Both the position numbers and the translations under genes were made by a program. From Saprospiraceae bacterium UBA6168 (GTDB taxonomy: Bacteria > Bacteroidota > Bacteroidia > Chitinophagales > Saprospiraceae): DNA of 35,102 nt. Positions 1 through 8,839 of the stretch are shown here, piece by piece. The notes beneath the pieces were generated by a model. It saw nothing but the letters and a program-made list of their open reading frames with translations. It ran no database searches and was not told where the DNA came from. The DNA lies in the NCBI GenBank assembly GCA_002435785.1, contig DIUC01000014.1, positions 73,422 to 108,523 of the forward strand, in the 5' to 3' direction. Position 1 is the first letter of the stretch. Each line of letters begins with the position of its first letter.

Positions 1-314
1 TGACGTGCGCTGGAAATAAAATGACATGTTCACGATTGGACAGCAGATATTGGTGGTAAAATACCATCAATTTGTGTTAAAAAATGAGGTTTTGACACAA
101 TAAAATGTAAAAACAGTGCAAAAAAGGCATTTTTTAAAAAAGGAAAATATGCCTGAATCAATTTGTTTTTCAAGCCCAATTCCGCAGGTTAAGCTCTCCC
201 AGCTTTGCAAAGATTTTTTGCCTTGTCGAACGATAAAAAGACCGTTGGCGGGAAGGACTTTTGTGGGCAATTTGGCAAAAGCGGACTGGCCAATCACAAC
301 AAAAATCAGCGACC
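1..314. other. Non-coding or unresolved left edge
   Basis: I see no convincing gene here. Open frames on both strands in this stretch are short, arginine-rich or low-complexity, and overlap the better-supported small membrane protein gene that starts at 315. The segment is AT-rich up to about 170, as expected of an intergenic region. It may hold the promoter of the following gene, but I found no clean TAnnTTTG box. Confidence 0.5.
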
Positions 315-602
315 ATGAAATCAACTTTCTTTTACATCGGAGCCGTCGTGGACATCCTTGCATGGGTCATCGCCGTGGGGTTCATGCTCAACGATGCGCT
401 CAGGGGCCGCAATGCGACCAACAACCTTACCATGCTCATGCTCGTGCTGGCCTTGGCGGCCCTCATTGGTGGGGCTTTTTGGTTGAAACACCTTGGCAAA
501 CTGGGCATCGCCAATACGCTGCTATGGCTGCCGGGACTGCCATTGGTGGGCTACGGTCTGATGGTTTTGTTGTTCATCATCTTGAAGCCAGATATGCGAT
601 GA
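315..602 (+). CDS. Small three-helix membrane protein, function unknown
   Basis: This encodes 95 residues starting at the ATG at 315. An upstream in-frame ATG at 261 would add 18 polar residues unlike a membrane protein start, so 315 is preferred. Three hydrophobic segments are visible, at about residues 5-24, 38-56 and 66-88, joined by short polar loops, the first with an Arg-Asn turn (ALRGRNATNN). No enzyme motif is visible. It is probably an inner-membrane protein. It converges on the GH16 gene of the PUL and has no evident functional link with it. I do not recognise a named family. Confidence 0.6.
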   Translation: MKSTFFYIGAVVDILAWVIAVGFMLNDALRGRNATNNLTMLMLVLALAALIGGAFWLKHLGKLGIANTLLWLPGLPLVGYGLMVLLFIILKPDMR

Positions 603-652
603 ATGCCGTGCTTTTAGATTGGTTAAGAAAGACACCGTTACGCTGTGTTAGA

Positions 653-682
653 TTTTCCCGACCAGGAGTTGGTACGGGAAAA
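653..682. terminator. Possible hairpin between convergent genes
   Basis: An inverted repeat TTTTCCCG-ACCA / TGGTA-CGGGAAAA has a 5-nt loop and one bulged base. It lies between the small membrane protein gene (+) and the GH16 gene (-). The A-rich and T-rich arm ends give a short U-tract in either direction, so it could act as a bidirectional terminator for both convergent transcripts. Confidence 0.4.
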
Positions 683-738
683 CCTAACTGCATAGGGCAT
701 GGGAAGAGAATAATTCAACGTCGCTGCTCCAACCTGTC

Positions 739-1917
739 CTATGGCTGAAACACCCGCACATAATCCACCCGCATCCGCTGCGGGAAAACCGTGGTAGCGT
801 TCGGGCTCCCCGGCCAGTTGCCGCCGACGGCAATGTTGAAAATAAAGAAAAAATCATTGTGGAACTCGCTCAAGCTGGCTGGCGTGATGTCCACGGTGTT
901 GAACTGCACATTGTCAAGCAGCCACCTGATTTCCTGGCTGTCCCAGATGATGGAGAACACATGGTACTCATCCGCAAAGATGCCGGAGGGCAGGGTCGTG
1001 GACTGGCCGTAGTTGGCATAGGTACCGTTGTTGTCCCAGTGGATGGTGCCGTGCAGCTTGGCGGGTTCACTGCCGATGATTTCCATGATGTCAATCTCGC
1101 CGCACCGTGGCCAGCCGATAGTACCGATGTTGTTGCCGAGCATCCACAGGGCTGGCCAGATGCCCTGCCCCGATGGCAATTTCGCACGGATGTCTATCCG
1201 GCCATACTTGAACTCCCGCAAGCCCTGCGACTTCATGCGGGCGGAAGTGTAGGGCGCACCGCCAAAGTTTTCCTGAATCGCCTCAATGACCAATTTCCCA
1301 TTGGAGATAAAGGAGTTTTCGGGCCGGGCGGTGTAGTTCTGCAGCTCGTTGTTGCCCCAGCCGCTGGCCCCCAGCTCATGCACCCAGTTGGTGGGGTCAA
1401 TGGACGTGCCGTTGAACTCGTCCTGCCATACCAGCGTGTAGCCGGGGTAGCTTTCAGGGGAGGTGTAGCCGTCGTCGTTGTCCGGCAAATAGGTGTCGTC
1501 ATTGCGGATGGTGCCGATGACGGAGGAGAACAAGATGACCGCATTGACGGGGTTGGAGAGCAGCAGTTCGAACTCCTCGTCTCCTTCCCGCAGGGTATCC
1601 GGTATGATGGCCACCGTGATGGTTTTTTCGGTTTCGCCTGCGGCAAAGCTGAGGCCACCGGAAGTGGCAACGTAGTCCTCGCCCGCCTTCGCCGATTTGT
1701 CCTGCGTGGCAAAGTCCACCGTCACGACCTTCTCGCTTGCCTGCGAGAGCCGCACCTTGAACTCAAAGTTGCTGGGTTCATTGCCCTCGAACTTGCTCAC
1801 GGCACTGCCACTGAGTTGAGGAAATGCGGGATTGGTCGTGCCATCGTCCTCCTTGCTACCGCAGGCAGTGATGAGGAGGAGCGCAAACAGTGCTGTTATT
1901 TTGAGAAAATGGTGCAT
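739..1917 (-). CDS. Calx-beta / GH16 endo-beta-glucanase lipoprotein (laminarinase-like)
   Basis: This is a 392-residue secreted glycoside hydrolase. An N-terminal hydrophobic stretch ends in a lipobox (ITAC, Cys19), so the mature protein should be a membrane-anchored lipoprotein. Residues about 33-145 form a Calx-beta domain (FEFKVRLSQ..., AGEDYV, GTIRNDD). Residues about 160-390 are a GH16 domain with the signature EIDIME at 274-279, where Glu274 is the expected nucleophile and Glu279 the acid/base. The form of the motif with the extra Met is typical of laminarinase/lichenase-like GH16 enzymes, which hydrolyse beta-1,3 or beta-1,3/1,4 glucans with retention. It is the last gene of the PUL, 63 bp after the PKD lipoprotein gene, and would supply the surface cleavage step before SusCD import. 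The exact substrate is inferred; agarase or carrageenase activity cannot be excluded from the motif alone. Confidence 0.92.
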   Translation of the reverse strand: MHHFLKITALFALLLITACGSKEDDGTTNPAFPQLSGSAVSKFEGNEPSNFEFKVRLSQASEKVVTVDFATQDKSAKAGEDYVATSGGLSFAAGETEKTITVAIIPDTLREGDEEFELLLSNPVNAVILFSSVIGTIRNDDTYLPDNDDGYTSPESYPGYTLVWQDEFNGTSIDPTNWVHELGASGWGNNELQNYTARPENSFISNGKLVIEAIQENFGGAPYTSARMKSQGLREFKYGRIDIRAKLPSGQGIWPALWMLGNNIGTIGWPRCGEIDIMEIIGSEPAKLHGTIHWDNNGTYANYGQSTTLPSGIFADEYHVFSIIWDSQEIRWLLDNVQFNTVDITPASLSEFHNDFFFIFNIAVGGNWPGSPNATTVFPQRMRVDYVRVFQP

Positions 1918-1980
1918 GAAAATGGATTTTGTCAGAAGTTAGGAAATTTGAAGTTGCAGGGTTCGCCGCATCCGAGGCCA

Positions 1981-2850
1981 TCAAATGGCAATCAAGGTAA
2001 AACGCCAAATGCCGCCCCCAAAGTTAACTTGTATTTCCAAGAGGTCGCCGCTTGCCGCCTTTTGCATCTTCGTGATGTCGTAAGTAACGGAAGTCTGCGG
2101 CACCGTCACTTCGGCGCCGTTGGCGGCCTTTGGCAGGCCGATGTACGCACCCAAGCCACTGACCATCAACTGCGGCACTGCCCCCGGCAATATGGTAAAG
2201 CCATGCGTGCCAGATGCCCACGGTGCAAGGGCGGGCGCCAATTGCGTCTCGTCAATGCACATGAAGCTGAAGCCCATATAGTCCTCCGCCCACATATCGC
2301 CTTTGGTGTCGTAAATCATCGCACCGTCCTTCGTGAAGGTCCATTCGTCGTTGAAGGCGCAAGGCCGTACGTCCACGTCGCCCGCACTGTTTTGCCACCA
2401 AACTTGGCTGCCGTCGGCGGGGCCAACGAACAAGGCGCCCATGGCGGGGTTGAGCTTCCAGGTCTTCTGGTTGCAGTTGGTCAAGAACTCCAATACCGGG
2501 CTGAGGGTACAATTGAACGGTGCATCTTGCGGCACGTTGAGCACTTGGCTGCCGGTGGCCGAACCGCCTTTTGTGAACACTGTGAGCTTGATTTCGTAGT
2601 CCCCTTTAGTTGCGAAATAGGCTTCTACCATCTCCCCCGTTGAAGTGTTGCCACCATATTCCCAAGCGTAGAGGAAAGTGCCCTGCGTGGTATTTTTCAA
2701 AACGTAGGTGTTCGGTGTCCCGCTTGGTTCGATGCTGAAGGTGACATTTTCCGGTGGCAGTCCGATGTCAATTTTGTCGTCCTGCTGTGGCGCACAGGCC
2801 GTGAAGAGAACGGCCATTGCGAAGAAAAAACAAAGCAATGAGTTTTGCAT
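1981..2850 (-). CDS. PKD-domain lipoprotein, probable surface glycan-binding protein of the PUL
   Basis: This encodes 289 residues from the ATG at 2850. The frame stays open to 3039, but that extension is read through intergenic inverted repeats, whereas starting at 2850 gives a clean signal peptide and a lipobox (FTAC). Another start at 2871 adds only seven residues. A PKD-like domain spans roughly residues 35-110 (YAWEYGG, GDYEIKLTV). The C-terminal 180 residues are rich in Trp, Cys and Gly and have the look of a beta-sandwich, as in lipoproteins found next to SusD in beta-glucan PULs of marine Bacteroidota. Its position between susD and the GH16 gene supports a surface glycan-binding (SusE/F-like) role. 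No catalytic residues are recognisable. The binding role is inferred from context. Confidence 0.8.
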   Translation of the reverse strand: MQNSLLCFFFAMAVLFTACAPQQDDKIDIGLPPENVTFSIEPSGTPNTYVLKNTTQGTFLYAWEYGGNTSTGEMVEAYFATKGDYEIKLTVFTKGGSATGSQVLNVPQDAPFNCTLSPVLEFLTNCNQKTWKLNPAMGALFVGPADGSQVWWQNSAGDVDVRPCAFNDEWTFTKDGAMIYDTKGDMWAEDYMGFSFMCIDETQLAPALAPWASGTHGFTILPGAVPQLMVSGLGAYIGLPKAANGAEVTVPQTSVTYDITKMQKAASGDLLEIQVNFGGGIWRFTLIAI

Positions 2851-2856
2851 GATGAT

Positions 2857-2991
2857 TAGTTTTTTGCCCATGTACCCTTTGCGCCGAATCGTATTGCCGA
2901 ACCCCAGTTCGGCAGCGAGATATGGCCGCCGAACTGGGGTTCGGCGGTACGGGTCAGCACGAAACGACCATGAGCGTAGTTTTTTGCCCAT
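2857..2991. repeat. 15-bp direct repeat pair flanking an intergenic insert
   Basis: The 15-mer TAGTTTTTTGCCCAT occurs at 2857-2871 and again at 2977-2991, exactly 120 bp apart. On the minus strand the sequence reads ATGGGCAAAAAACTA. The copy nearer the PKD lipoprotein gene overlaps its leader and an alternative start codon. The segment between the copies holds the inverted repeat at 2896-2945. The layout looks like an insertion that duplicated its target, or a repeat-mediated expansion in the susD-PKD spacer. Confidence 0.7.
2896..2945. repeat. Perfect 18-bp inverted repeat with self-palindromic arms
   Basis: Arms at 2896-2913 and 2928-2945 are exact reverse complements separated by 14 nt. 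Each arm is itself a hairpin: GCCGAAC / GTTCGGC, a 7-bp stem around a 4-nt loop (CCCA in one arm, TGGG in the other). It lies inside the PUL operon between susD and the PKD lipoprotein gene, so it would be transcribed and could fold in the mRNA, either protecting the upstream susD part from 3' decay or attenuating downstream expression. Confidence 0.9.
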
Positions 2992-3044
2992 TGGTTGCGC
3001 AGCTTTTCGAGCGGCTTTTCGCTTCGCAAAACTGCGCAACCAAT
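2990..3044. repeat. 13-bp inverted repeat just after susD
   Basis: Arms ATTGGTTGCGCAG (2990-3002) and its exact reverse complement (3032-3044) enclose 29 nt. The element starts 14 nt beyond the susD stop codon in transcription order. In RNA it would form a strong stem-loop in the susD-to-PKD spacer. There is no U-run directly after it, so it is more likely a stabilising or processing structure than an intrinsic terminator. Confidence 0.8.
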
Positions 3045-3057
3045 AGGAGTAGTTTGA

Positions 3058-4593
3058 TTAATACCCTAAATTTTGCACCAAGGCCCCCTTCGACAGTTCG
3101 ATTTCCTGCTGTGGTATGGGCAGGTACTCGTGTATGCCCGTGGTGAACCCCGGCAGTGCCTCGCTCGCCCCACCCGTGCGCACCAAGTCCCAGAACCGGT
3201 GGCCTTCCGTGGCCAATTCGAGGCGGCGCTCCCGATAGATGGCGGTCAAGAGGTTTTGGCCAGCCACGCTGGCATCAACCGGCGAGAGGGCCACCCTCGC
3301 CCGCACTTGGTTGAGGTACTGGCGGGCGGTTCCCTCGTTGCCGCCTCCCCGCACGAGGGCCTCGGCAGCCATGAGCAGCACATCGGCATAGCGGATGGCC
3401 CGGATGTTGTCGCCCCAAGCGAGCGCCACCTCGCCATCCGTCGCTTGGTTGGCAGCGATGGGGGCGTATTTTCGGATAAAGTAGTCGGTGTTCTGGTAGC
3501 CTGTGGTGTAGGAGGCACCAGCTTGCTGTTTCAGCATTTTCCCATCAATAATGGTGTGCTGGAAGCGGGGGTCGCCCTGCATGAAGTTGGCCAAGTCCGT
3601 CGTCACCGGGCAGAAGCTCCAACCGGGGGCAAAGGTAGGCCCAGCGTAGTCGCGCATTCCAAAAAACTGGACACTGTAGTTGCCCTCGGTGGAATTGTTG
3701 ACCGGGCCTGAATTGAAGCAGCAGTCATAGTCGCCGGGGCGGTTGCTGGCAAACTGGATTTCAAAGACCGACTCTGGCCCAAACTCGTTTTCCCGCTTGA
3801 AGATGTCGCCGTAGTTCGGCGTCAGGAAGTAGTTGCCGGAGTTAATGACTTCCTCAAAATGGGAAGCTGCCTCCTGCATCCGGCCATTGTTGTTTTGGAA
3901 CAAAATCACCTTGCCCAACAGCGCCGAGGCTACTCCGTGCGTGATGCGCCCAAGCTCCGATGGCGGCACGGTTTGAGGGAGTTCCGGCGTGTTCTTGGCA
4001 TCAGTCAAGTCCTGTTCGATGAAGGCATAGACATCGGCGGGGTTTGCCTGCTTTACATTAAAGAACTCGCTGGAGCTCAGGGGTTCTTTCAGCAAAAGGA
4101 CATTGCCAAAAAGCCGCACGACATCGAAGTAGAACCATGCCCGGAGGGTTTTCAACTCAGCAATGGTGCGGGCTTTGAAGGCGGGGTCGAGGTTTGGCAC
4201 TTGCTCGATTTTTTGCAAAATCAAGTTTGCCCGATAAATGCCCGTGTAGTATTTCCGCCAAAGCCCCATCTGTGGGCCGAGCAGTGGGTTCAGGGAGAAA
4301 TTGTCCCAAGCCACCCAATTGGGTTGGTCGGAGGCATCGCTGCCACCTGCGTGGCAGTCGTCGGAGGCCGCATTGAGCAGGCCGAGCAGCATGTTCCAGC
4401 CGTCGGTGCCTTCCCAGCCCAGCACGTCGTAGGTGGCCACCAAGCCCTGAAAGATTTCCTCCCTGTTTTTGTAAAAATTGGTTTCCAGTTCCGTGCCCTT
4501 GGGCTCCAGTTCGAGGAAGTCCTTGCCGCAGGAAGTGGCCATCAGGAGGGCCAGCGGCAAGAGGATGTATTTTGATAAAAAATGCTTTTTCAT
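3058..4593 (-). CDS. susD: SusD/RagB-family outer-membrane glycan-binding lipoprotein
   Basis: This encodes 511 residues from the ATG at 4593. The frame is open to 4881, but that part overlaps the end of susC and lacks a signal peptide, while the chosen start gives a short basic N-terminus, a hydrophobic stretch and a lipobox (ATSC followed by GKDFLELEPKG, a typical SusD opening). The N-terminal half shows the SusD_RagB helical TPR-like region (LRAWFYFDVVRLFGNVLL). The C-terminal part has the usual IRYADVLLMAAEAL, YRERRLELATEGHRFWDLVRTG and ending YLPIPQQEIELSKGALVQNLGY-type signature. SusD lids its SusC partner and hands oligosaccharides to it at the cell surface. It starts 41 bp after the susC stop, as usual for the pair. 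Ligand identity is inferred from the GH16 gene in the same operon. Confidence 0.96.
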   Translation of the reverse strand: MKKHFLSKYILLPLALLMATSCGKDFLELEPKGTELETNFYKNREEIFQGLVATYDVLGWEGTDGWNMLLGLLNAASDDCHAGGSDASDQPNWVAWDNFSLNPLLGPQMGLWRKYYTGIYRANLILQKIEQVPNLDPAFKARTIAELKTLRAWFYFDVVRLFGNVLLLKEPLSSSEFFNVKQANPADVYAFIEQDLTDAKNTPELPQTVPPSELGRITHGVASALLGKVILFQNNNGRMQEAASHFEEVINSGNYFLTPNYGDIFKRENEFGPESVFEIQFASNRPGDYDCCFNSGPVNNSTEGNYSVQFFGMRDYAGPTFAPGWSFCPVTTDLANFMQGDPRFQHTIIDGKMLKQQAGASYTTGYQNTDYFIRKYAPIAANQATDGEVALAWGDNIRAIRYADVLLMAAEALVRGGGNEGTARQYLNQVRARVALSPVDASVAGQNLLTAIYRERRLELATEGHRFWDLVRTGGASEALPGFTTGIHEYLPIPQQEIELSKGALVQNLGY

Positions 4594-4634
4594 GTTCTTT
4601 TTTTTGTTGGTTTCCCAATGTTGGGAATCCCAAA

Positions 4635-7600
4635 TTATTTGCCAAATGTCACGTTTACCCCCATCAAGTAAAACCTCGCTTGTGGGTAAATCCCTTTGTC
4701 CACGCCAGCCCCTGCGCCCACTTCTGGGTCGAAGCCCTTGTACTTGGTCAAGGTCAGGAGGTTGTTTGCGGAGACATATATTCTCGCCTTTTTCATGCCG
4801 GCCCTGTTGGCCACCGAGGTGGGCAGGGTGTAGCCGAGTTGCAGGGTTTTTACCCTGAAAAAAGCGCCGTTTTGCACCCAAAAGTCAGAGCTACGGGTCA
4901 GGTTCTGGTTGCTAACGGAAGGGTCGCCATCGTTCAGGGTCAGGCGGGGAAAGTCGGTGGAAGTGCCCTCGCCTGTCCACCTGCCGAGGGCATCGGCGGT
5001 GAAGTTTGCCTTCGGCAAATCAAAGCGGCGGGTGGCGTTGTAAACGTCGTTGCCGAAAACGCCCTGCCCAAACAGGATGAGGTCGAAGCCTTGGTAGGCG
5101 AAGCGCATGTTGAAGCCATACGTCCAGTTGGGCGTTGGGTCGCCAATGATGGTCCGGTCGTCCTCGTTGATGACGCCGTCGCCGTTCACGTCCACGAAGC
5201 GGATGTCGCCGGGCTTGGCGTTGGGCTGCAGGCGCTGACCGTCGCTGTTGGTATGGTTGGCGAGGTCTATTTCGTTTTGGAACAAGCCATCCGTTTTGTA
5301 CCCAAAAAAAGACTCGTAGGCATAGCCCTCGATGGTGCGGGTAAGCTCTATGCCCTGCGGGCCAAACCGTTGGAGGCCGGGCAGGAAGGTCTTGTCTTCG
5401 CCAAGGTCGAGGATGGTGTTTTCGACGTAGGAGATGTTGCCAGAGAAATCAAGCGCCAACCCGCCGAGGGTGTGACCGTAGGAAAGCTCCAACTCGTAGC
5501 CTTTGTTTTCCAGCTTCGCAATGTTGCCGATGGGGCCAGCATTGCCCACATAAGCTGGCACTTCCACGCCGAGCAACATGCCAGTGGTGGTTTTGTTGAA
5601 CCAGTCAAAGGTCACGCCGATGCGCTTGAAGATTTTCGCATCGAAGCCGATGTTGGTTTGGGTCGTTTCTTCCCAGCGCAGGTCGGGATTGGCAATGGCG
5701 TTCGGGCTGACGCCGTTGATGAGTTCGTTGTTGGTGCCAAAAGTGTAGCTCCTGCCACCACCAACGGTAGAGACGTACCGAAAATCGCCGATGCGGTCGC
5801 TGCCGTTCACGCCGTAAGAGCCCCGGACCTTGAGGAAATTGAGCGAATTGCTTGTCGGGAAAAAGTCTTCTTCCGTCATCACCCAGCCCACCGAAACCGA
5901 CGGGAATGTGCCGTACTTGTTGTTCGCCCCGAACCGGGAAGAGCCATCCACCCGCAACAGCGCCGTGAGCAGATACTTGGAGGCATAGTTGTAGTTGACC
6001 CGCCCGAAGTAGCTGGTCAGGGTATTGGCGTACTCATATCCATAGAAGGTCTGGCTGGCCGGGTCGGTGGCGAAGAGCAGCGAGGCATCTTCGAGCTTGG
6101 TAACGGGTATGTCCGATATGTTGCCCGCCTGCCACTGCCCGGTTGATTTTTTGGCAGTTGTACCGACCAAGAAAGTGGTTTGGTGCGCCCCAAAATTGCG
6201 GTCGTAGGTCAGGTTGTTCTCCCAGTTCCACAGCAGGCCCCTGCCGAGGCTGCGGTTGTAGTTGCTCACCAATGCCAGGTTGGTGGCGTTCAAATAGTGT
6301 ACTGGCGTAAAACCTTCCCCACCAAAAAAGGCAAGGTCGGCGCCCATGTTCGAGCGGAGCCGCAGGCCCTTCACGATTTCCCATTCCCCAAAGACCGACC
6401 CCACAAACTTGTCGGCATATCCCCTACCCTGCGCCACTTCCAGTGCCGCCACGGGGTTCAATATTTCAGAGGTGATGATGTCGGAAATACCGTAAATCCT
6501 GCCATCCCCGTTCCTCACCAGCGAGTTGAAGTTGTTGGCGTACCGCGGCTGCGACAGTACCGCTGGGTCGTCCTCGTAAAGGGGCGTGATGGGGTCGAGG
6601 TTGATGGCCCTGCCAAGCGGGGAGCCAAATTCGGTGTTCTCTGCCACGCCACTGGAAACCACTCGTGTATAGCCAAGGGTATTCCCAAACTTCACCTTGC
6701 TCGTCACGTTGTGGTTGGCATTGAGGCGAACGGAGAACCGCTGGTAGCGGCTGTCGTCCCGGTTGCCCACGATGCCCTCTTGGTCGAAATAGCCGAAGGA
6801 GGCATAGTAGGTAGATCGGTCGTTCCCGCTCGAAAAGCTCAGTTCGTGGTTTTGGATGGGGGCGTTTTCGTTGAAAATGGCCTTCTGCCAGTCCGTGCCC
6901 TTGCCCAATGATTGGGGGTTGGGATAGAGGATGCCTTCACCACCAGCAACGGAGGCTTCGTTCATCAAAGTGGCGTACTCGCTGGCATTCAGCAGCGTGA
7001 GTTTTCGCCACGGGTTTTGTGCGCCGTAATAGCCGCTATAATTGACCTCCATCGTGCCAGCCCTGCCCTGTTTGGTGGTCACGATGATGACGCCGTTGGC
7101 TGCCCGTGCGCCGTAAATGGCCGCCGATGCTGCATCTTTCAGCACCTCGATGGACTCGATGTCGTTTTGGTTGAGGTAATCAATGCCGCCCTCGACCGGT
7201 ACGCCATCCACCACGTAAAGGGGGTTGGAGTCGCCAATGGTCGTCGTGCCACGGATGCGCACGGTAGCACCTGCTCCCGGCTGCCCAGAGCTGGCCGTGA
7301 CCCGCACCCCAGAGGTGCGCCCTTGCAGCGACTGCTCGATGCGGGTGACAGGCATGTTTTCCAAATCAGCGGATTTTACCTTTGATATGGCGCCAGTTAC
7401 CACGCTCTTTTTTTGGACGCCGTAGCCTACCACCACTATTTCGTCCAGCAGGGTGGAACTTGGTTCCAACTTCACATTGATTTCCATTTTCCCGTCAACG
7501 GTTACTGTCGTTTCAAGGTATCCCGTGAAACTAAAGACCAAGGCATTCTCTGTGCTTTCGAGTCTAATTTCATAGCTGCCGTCCAACTCCGTGACGGTTC

Positions 7601-7751
7601 CATTTGCCGTACCCTTTACGAGGACTGTTGCGCCAATCAGTGGCTCGCCAGAGCCGCCATCCGTTACGGTTCCACGCACCGTTTTCTGGGCATGAACCAC
7701 CGTACCGACCAGCAATAGGGCGAATATTTTGATAAGGATTTTCATAATCAT
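4635..7751 (-). CDS. susC: SusC/RagA-family TonB-dependent outer-membrane transporter
   Basis: This encodes 1038 residues; a start two codons in, at 7745 (MKILIKIF), is equally possible. A signal peptide ends near VHAQ. It is followed by a carboxypeptidase-like regulatory domain (residues about 22-100: VRGTVTDGGSGEPLIGATV), a TonB-box-like segment (DEIVVVGYG), the plug domain with the SusC signature (LQGRTSGVRV, GATVRIRGTTT, PLYVVDGVPV), and a long beta-barrel ending in an outer-membrane insertion signal with aromatic residues (FYLMGVNVTF). It imports oligosaccharides across the outer membrane using TonB-ExbBD energy with SusD as lid. Length is usual for the family (950-1100). It is the second gene of the PUL in transcription order, 176 bp after the T9SS glycan-binding-like gene. 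Confidence 0.97.
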   Translation of the reverse strand: MIMKILIKIFALLLVGTVVHAQKTVRGTVTDGGSGEPLIGATVLVKGTANGTVTELDGSYEIRLESTENALVFSFTGYLETTVTVDGKMEINVKLEPSSTLLDEIVVVGYGVQKKSVVTGAISKVKSADLENMPVTRIEQSLQGRTSGVRVTASSGQPGAGATVRIRGTTTIGDSNPLYVVDGVPVEGGIDYLNQNDIESIEVLKDAASAAIYGARAANGVIIVTTKQGRAGTMEVNYSGYYGAQNPWRKLTLLNASEYATLMNEASVAGGEGILYPNPQSLGKGTDWQKAIFNENAPIQNHELSFSSGNDRSTYYASFGYFDQEGIVGNRDDSRYQRFSVRLNANHNVTSKVKFGNTLGYTRVVSSGVAENTEFGSPLGRAINLDPITPLYEDDPAVLSQPRYANNFNSLVRNGDGRIYGISDIITSEILNPVAALEVAQGRGYADKFVGSVFGEWEIVKGLRLRSNMGADLAFFGGEGFTPVHYLNATNLALVSNYNRSLGRGLLWNWENNLTYDRNFGAHQTTFLVGTTAKKSTGQWQAGNISDIPVTKLEDASLLFATDPASQTFYGYEYANTLTSYFGRVNYNYASKYLLTALLRVDGSSRFGANNKYGTFPSVSVGWVMTEEDFFPTSNSLNFLKVRGSYGVNGSDRIGDFRYVSTVGGGRSYTFGTNNELINGVSPNAIANPDLRWEETTQTNIGFDAKIFKRIGVTFDWFNKTTTGMLLGVEVPAYVGNAGPIGNIAKLENKGYELELSYGHTLGGLALDFSGNISYVENTILDLGEDKTFLPGLQRFGPQGIELTRTIEGYAYESFFGYKTDGLFQNEIDLANHTNSDGQRLQPNAKPGDIRFVDVNGDGVINEDDRTIIGDPTPNWTYGFNMRFAYQGFDLILFGQGVFGNDVYNATRRFDLPKANFTADALGRWTGEGTSTDFPRLTLNDGDPSVSNQNLTRSSDFWVQNGAFFRVKTLQLGYTLPTSVANRAGMKKARIYVSANNLLTLTKYKGFDPEVGAGAGVDKGIYPQARFYLMGVNVTFGK

Positions 7752-7766
7752 TTTATTGGTAAGAAA

Positions 7767-7801
7767 AATAGCTTGGCAAGGGCCAATCCATGCAAGCTAT
7801 T
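7767..7801 (-). promoter_or_regulatory. Leader hairpin just upstream of susC
   Basis: Inverted repeat AATAGCTTG (7767-7775) and CAAGCTATT (7793-7801) encloses 17 nt and ends 16 nt before the susC start codon. Folding in the susC leader could affect ribosome access or mark a processing point after the upstream gene. No U-run follows on the minus strand, so it is not an obvious terminator. Confidence 0.4.
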
Positions 7802-7927
7802 CATACAAAACTTGTTGTTGGTGCTTGTTGTCCCGCCGATTCCACCGATGCTGGCAAGGCTGGATTTGTCATTTTTCCACAAACCAAAAACCTATGCGAG
7901 CATCGGCGAATCAACCGGGTTGTCATT

Positions 7928-8761
7928 TTATCGTTTCACAAACTTCTGCGTGGTCGTGCGGCTGCCAGCTTGTACGTTCACGAGGTAAATGCCAGCGGAA
8001 AGATTGGCAGTTTCAAGCAGGTAATCAGTGTCGGTGCTGCCAACTTTTACCGTTTGGAGGAGCGAACCCGTTGCGCTGAAAACGCGCACGAGCTTCTCAC
8101 TGCCAACGTTTTGGTTGAAAAACAGCGTCGTGTAATCACCTGCCAAGGTGGGAGAAACCGTGAACAACTGTAGGTCATTGGAAAGGTCAGTGGTGTTGGA
8201 AGTGCTTTTCAGCACGAGGTCGTCCCAGTAGTAGGTAACGTTTGCGCTCGGCGAAACACCGAAGTTGAAGAACAACACCACCGTAGTATATACATGTCCA
8301 GCAGCCGGCGCAACAGGCGCTTCGATGGACGCCTGAGAGGGATCCACACAGACTTCAACCCATGTTTGGGTCTGTGGCACGTTCACGGTGTTTATCCAGT
8401 TGCCGTTGGTAGCGCTGCCTTCCAGCTTTATGCCCACGTTACCCGCAGTCGGAAACCAGACTTTGATGCAAATCTGGTTGTTGGCCACCAGGTCAATTGG
8501 CACTGTGAGGCCGGGGCTGGGAAAAGCGCCCGCCCACACTTCCGAGCCAGCAGGTTTCACGTGGTCGGCCACTGTGCTGCTGGTGTTAATGCCAGAAGCA
8601 TCGGGGTTGGCAATGATGTTGTTCTTCGTGCCGTCCAAGCTGCTACCGAAATACTGGTAGGTGGTAGAGGTTGCCGCCCCCTCGAAGTCGAGGACGATGG
8701 TCTGTGAAATTAGCGTTCCGCAGGAAAGCAGTACCGCCAAGAAGGGTAAAACTTGTTTCAT
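7928..8761 (-). CDS. Secreted T9SS-sorted protein with carbohydrate-binding-like domain
   Basis: This encodes 277 residues with a signal peptide (hydrophobic residues 4-18, cleavage near LISQ). Residues about 22-190 form one beta-sandwich-like domain beginning VLDFEG and ending YYWDDLVLKS, a pattern common in CBM4/CBM9-like and other jelly-roll glycan-binding modules of Bacteroidota; it includes CIKVWFPTAGNVGIKLEG and WVEVCVDPSQ. The C-terminal 80 residues are a T9SS type A sorting domain (VSPTLAGD..., GIYLVNVQAGSRTTTQKFVKR). No catalytic motif is visible. As first gene of the PUL transcript it would place a glycan-capturing protein on the surface or in the medium. The binding assignment is inferred from fold pattern and context. 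Confidence 0.75.
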   Translation of the reverse strand: MKQVLPFLAVLLSCGTLISQTIVLDFEGAATSTTYQYFGSSLDGTKNNIIANPDASGINTSSTVADHVKPAGSEVWAGAFPSPGLTVPIDLVANNQICIKVWFPTAGNVGIKLEGSATNGNWINTVNVPQTQTWVEVCVDPSQASIEAPVAPAAGHVYTTVVLFFNFGVSPSANVTYYWDDLVLKSTSNTTDLSNDLQLFTVSPTLAGDYTTLFFNQNVGSEKLVRVFSATGSLLQTVKVGSTDTDYLLETANLSAGIYLVNVQAGSRTTTQKFVKR

Positions 8762-8839
8762 GATTAAGTATTAAGTTGTTAAAAAAAATATGAGCCGTCC
8801 GTTGCGAAGTTTTATTTCCCAACGCAAGCGGTTCAAAAG

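Noticed and set aside
116..748. Open frame of 210 codons on the plus strand over the left edge
   Set aside because: It overlaps the better-supported three-helix membrane protein in another frame, and its translation is His/Arg/Gly-rich without any domain signal.
859..2643. 594-codon open frame antisense to the GH16 and PKD genes
   Set aside because: It is a shadow frame of GC-rich genes on the minus strand; the opposite strand holds clear GH16 and lipoprotein signatures, and this frame crosses both genes and their spacer.
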